Shown: piece after piece, positions 1 through 5,702 of the stretch
Position numbering within the stretch: position 1 is the first letter of the stretch
How the letters are laid out: each line of letters starts with the position of its first letter
DNA from: JAJTFW01 sp031421935
Lineage (GTDB): Bacteria; Bacteroidota; Bacteroidia; AKYH767-A; OLB10
Direction: 5' to 3'
DNA length: 9,892 bases
Assembly: GCA_031421935.1 (NCBI GenBank)
Contig: JANOPQ010000220.1
Location: 1 to 9,892, forward strand
Notes under the pieces: generated by a model
What the model saw: only the letters and a program-made list of their open reading frames with translations
The model's database searches: none
Told to the model about the DNA's origin: nothing
Translations under genes and position numbers: made by a program

Positions 1-63
1 GATGGGGTAATGGTCGTTAAGGGAGTGTATGTATTGAGTATATTGTTTAAAAAAACTGATTTT

Positions 64-1224
64 TTAATCATCAATCCATGACTTATAGTAGTCGTCGCTC
101 ATAATTTTTAATCCTTCCTCAGTGAGCCACAATGGTTTAAAGGTGTCGATCATAACCGCTAGTTCCATTGTCTCTTTTTTTCCAATACTTTTTTCAACAG
201 TACCTGGATGCGGACCGTGTGGGATACCCGCAGGATGAAGCGTGATCATACCTTTTGTTACACTTTTTCGACTCATAAAATCACCGTCTACATAGTATAA
301 AACTTCATCAGAATCCACATTGCTATGATTGTATGGCGCTGGAATAGCATCTGGATGGTAATCGTAAAGTCTTGGAACAAAGGAGCATATAACATAATTA
401 TGCGCTTCAAAAGTTTGGTGAACAGGTGGTGGCTGATGTACCCTTCCCGTGATAGGCTCAAAATCTTTAATATTTAATGCCCAAGGGTAATGGTTTCCAT
501 CCCAACCAATTGCATCAAATGGGTGGGTTGCATAGCTATACGGATATATAATTCCTTGTTTTTTTATCATGACCCTAAAATCGCCCTGCTCATCATGAGT
601 TTCCAAATCCTGAGGTTTGCGAATATCACGCTCGCAAAATGGAGAATGCTCTTCTAATTGTCCGTATCCATTTCGATATTGGCGTGGGGTCTCAATGGGA
701 GAAAATGAATCCACAATCAAAAGTCGATTGTTGGAATCGTCAAAATGAAGCTGGAAAATGGTTCCACGGGGAATCACTAAATAATCGCCATATCCAAATT
801 TAATATTGCCATAAATAGTTTTCAAAACCCCCGACCCTTCATGGACAAAAATGAGCTCATCAGCATCGGCATTCTTTAGAAAATATTCACTGATGGATTT
901 TCGAGGAGCCGCCAATGAAATATGCAAATCATTATTGACTAATACGGCCTTTTTACTTTCTATATAATCATCTTCTGGGCGTACATGAAATCCTTCAAAA
1001 CTTTGATGACGCAGAAAGCGCTGAAATGCAATCTTAGGCTCACGAGAAAAAGGCTCACCAACCGATTTTACAAGCGTTGGAGCATAAGCATGATAAATCA
1101 AGGAATAAACATTCGAAAAACCATGCGTCGACACTAATTCTTCCGAATATAAGGTTCCATCTGGCTTGCGAAACTGAGTGTGACGTTTATGAGGAAATTT
1201 TCCAAGTGAATGATATTGAGGCAT
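64..1224 (-). CDS. hmgA: homogentisate 1,2-dioxygenase
   Basis: This is a 386-residue cytoplasmic non-haem iron dioxygenase. It opens the ring of homogentisate to give maleylacetoacetate in phenylalanine/tyrosine breakdown. The N-terminal cupin-like half carries HEGSGVLKTIYGNIKFGYGD and VIPRGTIFQLHF. The C-terminal half has YNHSNVDSDEVLYYVDG and HPAGIPHGPHPG. By comparison with human HGD (His335, Glu341, His371), the iron ligands are probably H300, E307 and H336. The spacing between the first two is one residue longer than in the human enzyme. An upstream in-frame TTG at 1248 would add eight residues. I chose ATG 1224 because the protein then starts MPQYHSLGKF and an A-rich stretch precedes it. 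The fumarylacetoacetase gene diverges from it, which supports the pathway assignment. Family identity is secure; the exact ligand numbering is inferred. Confidence 0.95.
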   Translation of the reverse strand: MPQYHSLGKFPHKRHTQFRKPDGTLYSEELVSTHGFSNVYSLIYHAYAPTLVKSVGEPFSREPKIAFQRFLRHQSFEGFHVRPEDDYIESKKAVLVNNDLHISLAAPRKSISEYFLKNADADELIFVHEGSGVLKTIYGNIKFGYGDYLVIPRGTIFQLHFDDSNNRLLIVDSFSPIETPRQYRNGYGQLEEHSPFCERDIRKPQDLETHDEQGDFRVMIKKQGIIYPYSYATHPFDAIGWDGNHYPWALNIKDFEPITGRVHQPPPVHQTFEAHNYVICSFVPRLYDYHPDAIPAPYNHSNVDSDEVLYYVDGDFMSRKSVTKGMITLHPAGIPHGPHPGTVEKSIGKKETMELAVMIDTFKPLWLTEEGLKIMSDDYYKSWIDD

Positions 1225-1288
1225 GTTTAATTTTATTTCGTGCTGCAAGATACAACCTCACAACTGATTTTTCATGGGAATGCTTCTA

Positions 1289-1296
1289 CAAAGTTA
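1289..1296 (-). promoter_or_regulatory. putative -7 box of the hmgA promoter
   Basis: The minus strand reads TAACTTTG here, an exact match to the Bacteroidota -7 consensus TAnnTTTG. It would place the transcript start near 1283, about 60 nt before the hmgA ATG. The -33 region is only a T-rich stretch (TTTTTTAC). A second, poorer match (TATCTTGC) lies closer to the gene, near 1248-1257, and could be an alternative. Confidence 0.5.
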
Positions 1297-1311
1297 ACCA
1301 TTGGTTACTTT
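1290..1311. promoter_or_regulatory. dyad between divergent hmgA and fumarylacetoacetase promoters, candidate operator
   Basis: The core is the perfect 13-bp palindrome TAACCATTGGTTA at 1295-1307. It extends outward to AAAG on the left and CTTT on the right if one extra T at 1294 is bulged. The two outward-facing -7 boxes overlap its ends, so part of the symmetry is simply the two promoters mirrored. The inner AACCA/TGGTT pairing is not required by either box and could be a regulator site. That role is inferred. Confidence 0.4.
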
Positions 1312-1313
1312 TG
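1306..1313 (+). promoter_or_regulatory. putative -7 box of the fumarylacetoacetase promoter
   Basis: TACTTTTG matches TAnnTTTG exactly and ends 17 bp before the ATG at 1331. This would give a very short A-rich leader (TGTAAAAAATTATAGAATT). No good TTTG -33 element is visible 17-23 bp upstream, where the sequence reads TGCTT, so expression may need an activator or be weak. Confidence 0.55.
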
Positions 1314-1330
1314 TAAAAAATTATAGAATT

Positions 1331-2362
1331 ATGAAACTCGTTTCTTATCGCCTAAATGGCCAAAATTTGTTGGGATTGTACATTAATGAAAAGATATATA
1401 ATGTAGCTGAAGCTGGAAAGCTGTTGGGGAAGATTGGTTCGCAAACCATGAAAGAATTGTTGGATGGTGAAGAGAAAACCATGAACGAAACGCGTGAAAT
1501 TGAAGCCAAAATAAAAGAAGGTAAAGTAGATATGCCCTCTAATCTTTGGTCAGAATTGAAAATTGTTTCTCCCGTTCCCGAGCCAACATCTTGTCGCGAT
1601 GGCTATGCATTTCGTCAACACGTTGCCGCCGCGCGTAGAAATCGTAAAGTAGATATGATCGAAGAGTTTGATGAGTATCCTATCTTTTATTTTACTAACC
1701 ATAATGCACTTCAAGGTCCTGGTGATGTATGGTGTATGCCCGATCATTTTCGTCAACTCGATTTTGAATTGGAAGCCGCTGTGGTGATTGGTAAAAGAGG
1801 AAGAAATATTCGTGCATCGCAAGCCGATCAGTACATCGCTGGATATACGATTATGAATGATATTAGCGCTCGACAATTGCAGATGGAAGAAATGAAATTG
1901 AATTTGGGTCCGGCTAAAGGAAAAGATTTTTCTACCGCTATCGGTCCGTACTTAGTGACGCCCGATGAATTGCAATCTTTTTTAACAGCGCCTAAAGAAA
2001 ATCATACCGGCGAGCGATATAATCTCACGATGAAATGTCAAGTAAATGGTATTCAAGTAAGCGAAGGAAATATGGCACAAATGGATTGGACTTTTGCCGA
2101 AATTATTGAAAGATGTGCTTACGGTGTGGATATTATTCCCGGCGATGTGATTGGTTCAGGAACCGTGGGGACAGGATGTTTTCTCGAGCTAAATGGCACC
2201 GGAAAATTAAATGATGCAAATTATCCTGTACAATGGTTGCAAGAAGGGGATGTAGTAGAAATGACGATTGATGGATTAGGTTGTTTAACGAATACCATCC
2301 GAAAAGATGAAGATAGATTCTCCATATTAGATTTAAAGAAAAAAGTAAAACACGCTCATTAA
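1331..2362 (+). CDS. fumarylacetoacetase (FAH family hydrolase)
   Basis: This 343-residue cytoplasmic enzyme probably hydrolyses fumarylacetoacetate to fumarate and acetoacetate, the last step of homogentisate degradation. Residues compared with mouse FAH fit well. D90 and H97 in DGYAFRQH reproduce the Asp126/His133 spacing. E146 and E148 in FELE match Glu199/Glu201. D177 in NDISARQ matches Asp233, and K198 in KDFSTAIGPY fits Lys253. The first 80 residues are a variable N-terminal region. ATG 1331 is chosen over an in-frame TTG at 1301 because the TTG lies upstream of the putative -7 box and would not be transcribed. The family also contains other C-C hydrolases and isomerases. The divergent hmgA neighbour makes fumarylacetoacetase the best call. 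No maleylacetoacetate isomerase gene is in the window. Confidence 0.9.
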   Translation: MKLVSYRLNGQNLLGLYINEKIYNVAEAGKLLGKIGSQTMKELLDGEEKTMNETREIEAKIKEGKVDMPSNLWSELKIVSPVPEPTSCRDGYAFRQHVAAARRNRKVDMIEEFDEYPIFYFTNHNALQGPGDVWCMPDHFRQLDFELEAAVVIGKRGRNIRASQADQYIAGYTIMNDISARQLQMEEMKLNLGPAKGKDFSTAIGPYLVTPDELQSFLTAPKENHTGERYNLTMKCQVNGIQVSEGNMAQMDWTFAEIIERCAYGVDIIPGDVIGSGTVGTGCFLELNGTGKLNDANYPVQWLQEGDVVEMTIDGLGCLTNTIRKDEDRFSILDLKKKVKHAH

Positions 2363-2380
2363 TTGGAACTAATGAAAAGT

Positions 2381-2412
2381 AAAAAAGCTCCTCATTTCGA
2401 GGAGCTTTTTTT
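2381..2412 (+). terminator. strong intrinsic terminator after fumarylacetoacetase
   Basis: GCTCCTC (2387-2393) pairs perfectly with GAGGAGC (2399-2405) across the loop ATTTC. It is flanked by six A on the left and seven T on the right, so the stem can extend into A-T pairs. It lies 18 bp after the stop codon. The A-run means it could also stop minus-strand transcripts. Confidence 0.92.
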
Positions 2413-2454
2413 GTGAGTATTTGGTTTGCTTTTAGCGAGCACTTCTCGTCTCGA

Positions 2455-2648
2455 ATTTGCCAGGCAGGACAGCCTTACGGGGCTGTCCTTTACTGACAAT
2501 CAACCTAAAAACACCAAAACCTTCTTTATGCCTTACAGGGCAAGTGTTTTTGGAACCTTACGGGGTTCCGTTTATAATATTTTTTATTTGATCAGGTCAG
2601 TCGCGGGTAACCTTACGGGGTTACCCGTTTTCTGACATCAACCTAAAA
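2455..2648 (+). repeat. two copies of a hairpin-containing repeat unit
   Basis: Copy A (2455-2510) and copy B (2586-2648) share the same outline: ATTTG, then CAGG and CAG, then a stem capped by CCTTACGGGG, then CTGACAATCAACCTAAAA (2493-2510) or CTGACATCAACCTAAAA (2632-2648). The flanking CAG and CTG can pair in both copies, and in copy B GTCAG (2596-2600) pairs with CTGAC (2632-2636). The hairpin arms between the flanks are unrelated in sequence. Two smaller hairpins with the same loop lie between the copies. Confidence 0.7.
2466..2627 (+). ncRNA. array of four hairpins with conserved TTACGG loop, candidate structured RNA
   Basis: Hairpin 1 has arms GGACAGCC (2467-2474) and GGCTGTCC (2481-2488), with one further A-T pair outside. 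Hairpin 2 has arms TGCC (2529-2532) and GGCA (2539-2542). Hairpin 3 has GGAACC (2552-2557) and GGTTCC (2564-2569). Hairpin 4 has CGGGTAACC (2604-2612) and GGTTACCCG (2619-2627). The loop is TTACGG in three and TTACAG in hairpin 2. In the three TTACGG hairpins a U.G closing pair would leave the tetraloop UACG, a UNCG-class loop. The outer arms differ in sequence yet pair, which resembles compensatory change. Transcription is not shown. The downstream G.U hairpin and T-run favour the plus strand. A REP-like DNA repeat is the main alternative. I do not recognise a named RNA family. Confidence 0.45.
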
Positions 2649-2680
2649 CCAAATAAAAACTTTAAATTTTCTTAAGAACG

Positions 2681-2701
2681 ATTGCAATTCTGAGTTGCGG
2701 T
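2681..2701 (+). other. small hairpin with G.U pairs
   Basis: ATTGCAA (2681-2687) pairs with TTGCGGT (2695-2701) across a seven-base loop. Two of the seven pairs are U.G wobbles on the plus strand and would be A/C mismatches on the minus strand. If the structure is real, the RNA is read from the plus strand. Confidence 0.3.
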
Positions 2702-2711
2702 TATGTGAATT

Positions 2712-2745
2712 TAAACGCCCACCCCTCCTTAAGGTTCGCGTTTTT
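2712..2745 (+). terminator. possible terminator at the end of the hairpin block
   Basis: AAACGC (2713-2718) can pair with GCGTTT (2738-2743), which runs on into a short T-run. The long loop contains CCTTAAGG and may form an inner CCT/AGG helix. The C-rich loop (CCCACCCCTCC) resembles the C-rich/G-rich intergenic repeats common in Bacteroidota, so this could instead be a repeat remnant. Confidence 0.3.
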
Positions 2746-2768
2746 ATATAAAATCTTACAACAAATCT

Positions 2769-2776
2769 TACATTTG
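2769..2776 (+). promoter_or_regulatory. possible -7 box inside a palindrome
   Basis: TACATTTG fits TAnnTTTG. It overlaps a palindrome with seven-base arms, AACAAAT (2760-2766) and ATTTGTT (2772-2778). The sequence AAATCTTACA occurs twice, 13 bp apart (2751-2760 and 2764-2773). No -33 box is evident. If used, it would give ribBA a leader of about 140 nt in addition to the short one from the nearer promoter. Confidence 0.25.
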
Positions 2777-2896
2777 TTATATGTGGTTGACTACTAGTGT
2801 GGAGGATTGAGTTAAAATAGAAATTTTGTTCTGTTTATTTGTCCATGCTATGTGTTTATTCATCTTTCGTTTAAAAAATCATGGGAGTAGAATCCC

Positions 2897-2904
2897 TACC
2901 TTTG
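2897..2904 (+). promoter_or_regulatory. -7 box of the ribBA promoter
   Basis: TACCTTTG matches the Bacteroidota -7 consensus exactly and is followed by CAGCG. It ends 18 bp before the ATG of ribBA, so the leader is only about 12-15 nt and A-rich, with no space for a riboswitch from this start. GGGA/TCCC and GTAG/CTAC pairings at 2883-2899 form a small dyad against the box. Confidence 0.65.
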
Positions 2905-2922
2905 CAGCGTAAAAATTGAACT

Positions 2923-4134
2923 ATGAGTGATATTGTATTGAATAAAATAGAAGATGCCATTGAAGCTATTCGTGCAGGGAAGATTATTATTGTTGTAGAT
3001 GATGCTGATCGGGAGAATGAAGGCGACTTTTTAATGGCTTCAGAATGTGCTACTACCGAATTGGTCAATTTTATGGCTACACATGGACGTGGATTAATTT
3101 GTGTTTCACTCAGTGAAGAACGTTGTGAAGAATTGGATTTACCGATGATGGTGAATAAGAATACCGCATCTCACGAAACTGCATTCACGATCTCTGTTGA
3201 TTTATTAGGTCATGGATGTACCACAGGAATTTCAGCCTCTGATCGTTCTAAAACCATTAAAGCACTTGTAAACCCATCTACAAAAGCAGAAGAATTAGGC
3301 CGACCTGGACACATCTTCCCTCTAAAAGCAAAAAAAGGAGGCGTAATTCGCAGAGCTGGACATACTGAAGCCGCTATGGACTTAGCTCGCATGGCAGGTT
3401 ATTTCCCGAGTGGTGTGATTGTAGAAATAATGAATGAAGATGGTTCCATGGCTCGTTTGCCCGAATTGATGGAACTAGCAGTTAAATTTAAGATGATCAT
3501 TATTTCTATTGAAGACTTAATTAAATATCGTCTCGAAAAAGAGAGTTTAATAGAAAGAATGGTGTCCGTGAATATGCCCACCACATACGGTGAATTTAAT
3601 ATGGTAGCATTTCGTCATAAGGAAAGTCATGAAGAACATCTTGCTTTAATAAAGGGTACATGGAAGGAAGACGAACCTGTAATGGTACGCGTGCATTCAT
3701 CTTGTATGACAGGCGATATTTTTGGTTCGTGCCGATGCGATTGCGGTCCTCAATTGCACGCAGCTATGGAGATGATTAACAAAGAAGGAAAAGGCGTGAT
3801 ACTCTATATGAATCAAGAAGGAAGAGGTATTGGGCTGATGAATAAATTACTTGCCTATAAATTACAAGAGCAAGGATTAGATACCGTAGAGGCGAATTTA
3901 CAGTTGGGCTTCAAGATGGATGAACGTGATTATGGAGTAGGTGCCCAAATTCTCCGTGACTTAGGCGTCAGTAAAATGCGCTTGATGACCAACAATCCAA
4001 CAAAGCGCGCCGGACTCATTGGTTATGGATTGGAAATCGTTGAAAGTATTCCCATCGAAATTTCTCCTAACCCTCACAATCAACAATATTTGGAAACCAA
4101 GCGTGATAAAATGGGACATGCTATCAAAGCATAA
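2923..4134 (+). CDS. ribBA: bifunctional 3,4-dihydroxy-2-butanone-4-phosphate synthase / GTP cyclohydrolase II
   Basis: This 403-residue cytoplasmic fusion makes both riboflavin precursors. It converts ribulose 5-phosphate to 3,4-dihydroxy-2-butanone 4-phosphate, and GTP to 2,5-diamino-6-ribosylamino-4-pyrimidinone 5'-phosphate. The RibB domain (about 1-200) has the acidic metal/substrate loop DDADRENEGD (26-35), then THGRGLICVSL, HGCTTGISASDR, RPGHIFPLKA and RRAGHTEAAMDLARM. The RibA domain (about 207-403) has VHSSCMTGDIFGSCRCDCG, where C261, C272 and C274 reproduce the zinc-ligand spacing of E. coli RibA (Cys54, 65, 67). NQEGRGIGL and TNNPTKRAGL follow. Both active sites look intact and the length is normal for RibBA. 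It is preceded by its own promoter and followed by a gene with another promoter, so it is probably monocistronic. No other rib gene is present. Confidence 0.97.
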   Translation: MSDIVLNKIEDAIEAIRAGKIIIVVDDADRENEGDFLMASECATTELVNFMATHGRGLICVSLSEERCEELDLPMMVNKNTASHETAFTISVDLLGHGCTTGISASDRSKTIKALVNPSTKAEELGRPGHIFPLKAKKGGVIRRAGHTEAAMDLARMAGYFPSGVIVEIMNEDGSMARLPELMELAVKFKMIIISIEDLIKYRLEKESLIERMVSVNMPTTYGEFNMVAFRHKESHEEHLALIKGTWKEDEPVMVRVHSSCMTGDIFGSCRCDCGPQLHAAMEMINKEGKGVILYMNQEGRGIGLMNKLLAYKLQEQGLDTVEANLQLGFKMDERDYGVGAQILRDLGVSKMRLMTNNPTKRAGLIGYGLEIVESIPIEISPNPHNQQYLETKRDKMGHAIKA

Positions 4135-4236
4135 GTCTGTTTTTGAATCGTTTTGAGGTGCAAATTATTCATTGATAGATGGTAAACCTGTTCGTTTTTA
4201 GATGAAAAATGTGTTTAATTATCGCTTGCTAAACTT

Positions 4237-4244
4237 TATCTTTG
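4237..4244 (+). promoter_or_regulatory. -7 box of the glmM promoter
   Basis: TATCTTTG is an exact TAnnTTTG match, 39 bp before the glmM ATG. A TGTTT about 20 bp upstream (4212-4216) could serve as the -33 element. It probably drives glmM and the cysteine desulfurase gene together. Confidence 0.6.
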
Positions 4245-4283
4245 TATTCGTATTTTTTCCGGATATACAATCGAAATAATTAT

Positions 4284-5690
4284 ATGACCTTAATAAAATC
4301 AATTTCAGGAATTCGTGGAACCATTGGCGGTAAAGCAGGCGATGGTCTTTCTCCTTTTGATGTACTTAAATTCACTTCAGCTTACGGCGCTTGGATTCAG
4401 AAAACACATCCTGGAGTAAAATGTAAAGTAGTCATTGGTAGAGATGCACGTATCTCTGGTCAAATGGTGAGTGGATTGGTTTCTTCTACATTGATGAGTT
4501 TAGGAATTGATGTCATTGATACGGGATTGTCTACAACACCAACCGTAGAGATGGCAGTGCCCTACCATCAAGCACAAGGTGGAATTATACTAACGGCCAG
4601 TCATAACCCTAAGCAGTGGAACGCATTAAAGTTATTAAATGATAAAGGTGAATTTATTTCTGCTGATGATGGTGCCGATGTATTACATATTGCTGAAAAT
4701 GGAAATGTTGAATTTGTAGATGTAAATTCATTAGGAAAATTGTCTACTGACCAACTAGCCATTGCTCGACATATTGAATCGATCTTAGCCTTGCCGATGG
4801 TAGATCGAAAAGCCATTAAAGCTGCTAAATTTATTGTAGCCATCGATTGCGTGAATTCTACGGGTGGAATTGCATTGCCTCCTTTATTGAAAGCTTTGGG
4901 TGTTGATCAGGTGATTGAATTATACTGTACGCCTGATGGTAATTTTCCACATAATCCAGAACCACTTCCTGAGCATCTTACCGAAATTTCTAAAGTAGTA
5001 GTGAAAAATAAAGCGCATCTCGGGTTGGTAGTGGATCCCGATGTGGATCGCTTAGCCATCGTTTCGGAAGATGGAGAAATGTTTGGCGAAGAATATACGT
5101 TAGTTGCTGTGGCCGATTATGTATTACAGCATAAAAAAGGTAATACAGTTTCTAATCTTTCATCCACGAGAGCATTGCGCGATGTGACCGAAAAACATGG
5201 CGGCACTTATGCAGCAAGTGCAGTGGGAGAAGTGAATGTTGTAGAGAAAATGAAAGCAACGAATGCTGTGATTGGCGGTGAAGGAAACGGAGGCGTGATA
5301 CTTCCTGAACTGCATTACGGTCGCGATGCATTAGCAGGAATTGCATTGTTCCTTTCGCATTTGGCGAAGTCCGGAAAATCTTGTTCCATGTTGCGTTCTA
5401 GTTATCCAGGATATTTCATCTCCAAAAATAAAATTGAATTAACACCAGATGTGAATGTAGATTTGATTTTGGAAAACATTACCGAAAAATATAAAAATCA
5501 TCCGGTAAATACCATCGACGGAGTGAAAATTGAATTCGATAAAGAATGGGTCCATTTGCGTCGTTCAAATACAGAACCCATCATCCGAATTTACTCTGAA
5601 AGTCAATCGATGACAACTGCAAACAATTTGGCAGGAAAAATAATTGCCGATATCAAAGACATCCTCAGCGGGGTGTTGTCAAAAGCTTAA
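4284..5690 (+). CDS. glmM: phosphoglucosamine mutase
   Basis: This 468-residue alpha-D-phosphohexomutase probably interconverts glucosamine 6-phosphate and glucosamine 1-phosphate, feeding UDP-GlcNAc for peptidoglycan and outer-membrane glycans. All four signatures of the superfamily are present. They are the phosphoserine loop TASHNP (104-109, phosphorylated S106), the metal loop DPDVDR (251-256, with D251, D253 and D255), the sugar-binding loop GEGNGG (332-337), and the phosphate-binding loop RRSNTEP (426-432). The metal, sugar and phosphate loops differ from the DGDGDR, GEQSGH and R-SGTEP forms of E. coli-type GlmM. They resemble the second GlmM type that I associate with Bacteroidota and archaea. 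An in-frame TTG at 4242 lies inside the promoter, so ATG 4284 is taken as the start. A phosphomannomutase/phosphoglucomutase activity cannot be excluded by sequence alone. Confidence 0.88.
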   Translation: MTLIKSISGIRGTIGGKAGDGLSPFDVLKFTSAYGAWIQKTHPGVKCKVVIGRDARISGQMVSGLVSSTLMSLGIDVIDTGLSTTPTVEMAVPYHQAQGGIILTASHNPKQWNALKLLNDKGEFISADDGADVLHIAENGNVEFVDVNSLGKLSTDQLAIARHIESILALPMVDRKAIKAAKFIVAIDCVNSTGGIALPPLLKALGVDQVIELYCTPDGNFPHNPEPLPEHLTEISKVVVKNKAHLGLVVDPDVDRLAIVSEDGEMFGEEYTLVAVADYVLQHKKGNTVSNLSSTRALRDVTEKHGGTYAASAVGEVNVVEKMKATNAVIGGEGNGGVILPELHYGRDALAGIALFLSHLAKSGKSCSMLRSSYPGYFISKNKIELTPDVNVDLILENITEKYKNHPVNTIDGVKIEFDKEWVHLRRSNTEPIIRIYSESQSMTTANNLAGKIIADIKDILSGVLSKA

Positions 5691-5702
5691 ACAATGAATA
5701 CT

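Larger units (their letters stand above)
2413..2922. other. gene-free spacer with structured repeats
   Basis: No convincing protein gene lies in these 510 bp. The one plus-strand reading frame through 2426-2635 is just the translation of the hairpin repeats. From left to right the spacer holds a small hairpin (CGAG/CTCG, 2436-2448), four hairpins with a common loop (2466-2627), a repeated unit enclosing the first and last of these, a hairpin with two G.U pairs (2681-2701), and a terminator-like structure (2712-2745). It ends with an AT-rich stretch with a palindrome and a possible promoter (2751-2778), then the ribBA promoter. No FMN-riboswitch-like sequence is visible ahead of ribBA. Confidence 0.7.

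Noticed and set aside
48..69. A/T hairpin (TTAAAAAA / TTTTTTAA) at the hmgA stop codon as a terminator
   Set aside because: The stem is made only of A-T pairs and overlaps the stop codon. It is too weak to call, though a T-run follows on the minus strand.
1..81. Open plus-strand frame from the left edge to a TGA at 79-81
   Set aside because: Only 26 codons, overlaps the hmgA 3' end, and has no recognisable sequence. A chance open frame is as likely as the end of a convergent gene.
1077..1316. 79-residue plus-strand reading frame opposite the 5' end of hmgA
   Set aside because: It overlaps the well-supported hmgA gene and the divergent promoter region and shows no family features.
2466..2627. 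CRISPR array
   Set aside because: The repeats are short, differ in their arms, have irregular spacing and no constant-length spacers, and there are no cas genes.
2426..2635. 69-residue plus-strand reading frame over the hairpin array
   Set aside because: Its sequence is only the translation of the inverted repeats (recurring LTGL). It lacks an ATG start at its beginning and resembles no protein family.
2780..2922. FMN riboswitch upstream of ribBA
   Set aside because: Riboflavin genes often have one, but none of the conserved RFN-element segments are visible, and the nearest promoter leaves a leader of only about 12-15 nt.
4183..4200. TAAAC / GTTTTTA hairpin after ribBA as a terminator
   Set aside because: The arms are only about four or five pairs with one G-C; indistinguishable from chance in AT-rich DNA.
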